A DNA stretch of 32,337 bases, taken from Lachnospiraceae bacterium. Lineage in GTDB: Bacteria > Bacillota > Clostridia > Lachnospirales > Anaerotignaceae. The position numbers and the translations under genes were made by a program. Under the pieces are notes generated by a model. The model worked only from the letters and a program-made list of their open reading frames with translations, did not search any database and was not told the origin of the DNA. The stretch's first letter is position 1. Each line of letters begins with the position of its first letter. Shown here in pieces: positions 31,623 through 32,337 of this stretch. The stretch covers positions 1 to 32,337 of the forward strand of contig JAQVIB010000003.1 of assembly GCA_028695945.1 (NCBI GenBank), written 5' to 3'.

Positions 31623-32337
31623 ATGCCATTTGAATTGATAAAAACGGACAAAGAAACTTACGAAACCATAGGCAGAGGCACAACCCAGGTACTATTGGAG
31701 GGTGATATAATTGTGCCTGATATTAAGCCGGATATTGCCGAGGTTTTACGAGTTGAGGCACAACCATACATTGAGGAGGACAAAGCAGCAGAGGATAGGG
31801 TAGGGTTTAAGGGTGGACTGCGTTTAAGCATAATATATATTGCAAAAAAAGCAGAAAAACCTGTACATAGTATGCAAGATATACTTACCTTTGAAGATTT
31901 TATAAACATAGATGGGGTTACTAGGCTTAGTGATGTTCAAACATGGGTGAAGCTTACACACTTGGAGTATAAGCTGATTAACGACCGAAAGGTTGGCGTG
32001 AAGGCAATAGTTACAGTTTCTGATTGTGCATGGGAAAAACAAACAAATGAGGTGTTGCAAGATGCTATAGGCAATGGGCTTCAGCTTAAAACATGCACAG
32101 TGGCAATGAATAAAAGCACAAATAACAAAAAGGACAGGTTTGTAATTAAGGAACAGCTTAATATAGACCGAAGCAAACCTAACATAGGTCAAATTTTAGA
32201 GTGCGATGTAACTCTTTCGCAAAAAGAGGTTAGGGCAGTAAATGGCGGAGTAAGTGTTAAGGGCGAAGGTGCTGTAAGTGTGCTTTATACAGGTGAAGAC
32301 CAAGAAAGCATAGTGGAACTGGGTGAATTTTGGGTAC
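31623..32337 (+). CDS. SPOCS-domain (DUF3794) protein, 3'-truncated by the window edge
   Basis: Open to the end of the window, 238 residues visible. The start MPFELIKTDKETYETIGRGTTQVLLEGDIIVPDIKPDIAEVLRV is the characteristic opening of clostridial proteins with SPOCS (DUF3794) domains, which usually carry two or three such domains and often a C-terminal LysM. A second SPOCS-like segment starts at about residue 170 (NRKDRFVIKEQL.. region, then KPNIGQILECDVTLSQKEVRAVNGGVSVKGEGAVSVLYTG). SPOCS domains occur in spore-coat morphogenetic proteins such as SpoVID and are linked to spore envelope assembly. AAAGGAGGG lies just upstream of the ATG. The C-terminus, and so a LysM domain, cannot be checked here. 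Confidence 0.88.
   Translation, partial: MPFELIKTDKETYETIGRGTTQVLLEGDIIVPDIKPDIAEVLRVEAQPYIEEDKAAEDRVGFKGGLRLSIIYIAKKAEKPVHSMQDILTFEDFINIDGVTRLSDVQTWVKLTHLEYKLINDRKVGVKAIVTVSDCAWEKQTNEVLQDAIGNGLQLKTCTVAMNKSTNNKKDRFVIKEQLNIDRSKPNIGQILECDVTLSQKEVRAVNGGVSVKGEGAVSVLYTGEDQESIVELGEFWV

Overview
The window looks like a chromosomal stretch from a low-GC, anaerobic, spore-forming member of the Clostridia, probably Lachnospirales-like. This rests on the AT-rich sequence with strong AAGGAGG-type ribosome binding sites, a complete walRK-yycHI-walJ-rlmH region, the paired glgC/glgD genes of clostridial glycogen metabolism, spoVG, a SPOCS-domain (spore-associated) gene and a superoxide reductase of the desulfoferrodoxin type. 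The species cannot be named from the sequence.

Layout. 1-3.9 kb: the 3' part of an RND/MMPL-family exporter gene overlapping a gene for a large exported coiled-coil protein. 3.9-4.3 kb: the first copy of a dispersed, hairpin-rich repeat. 4.3-6.6 kb: a CapA-type lipoprotein, desulfoferrodoxin and a small exported protein, each with a visible promoter. 6.7-10.1 kb, minus strand: a marR-MATE drug-efflux operon with an evident operator, then an exported copper-amine-oxidase-N-like protein. 10.3-22.7 kb: ispE-gntR, then the cell-wall regulatory block: LysM/G5 membrane protein, walR, walK, a small exported protein, yycH, yycI, a second MATE transporter, murA, walJ and rlmH. 22.8-24.7 kb: a Vat-type acetyltransferase, a cupin and a short-chain dehydrogenase. 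24.7-25.2 kb: the largest repeat copy, with three tandem 62-bp units, then a bidirectional terminator and two abutting DnaA-box 9-mers. 25.2-26.5 kb: murC on the minus strand. 27-29.8 kb: glgC-glgD and spoVG. 29.8-31.4 kb, minus strand: a lipoprotein gene split by one in-frame TAA. 31.6 kb to the end: a 5' fragment of a SPOCS-domain gene.

How it fits together. The central block senses and adjusts peptidoglycan synthesis: WalK/WalR with YycH/YycI as membrane modulators, WalJ as the accessory metallo-beta-lactamase-fold protein, and MurA and MurC as cytoplasmic precursor enzymes. A sequence that exactly fits the published WalR consensus (TGTWAH-N5-TGTWAH) lies upstream of the small exported gene between walK and yycH, which suggests feedback control of the distal part of the operon. 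The most unusual signals are the three-copy structured repeat family with compensatory stem changes, that internal WalR box, the tandem DnaA boxes outside any recognisable origin, and the single-stop split lipoprotein.
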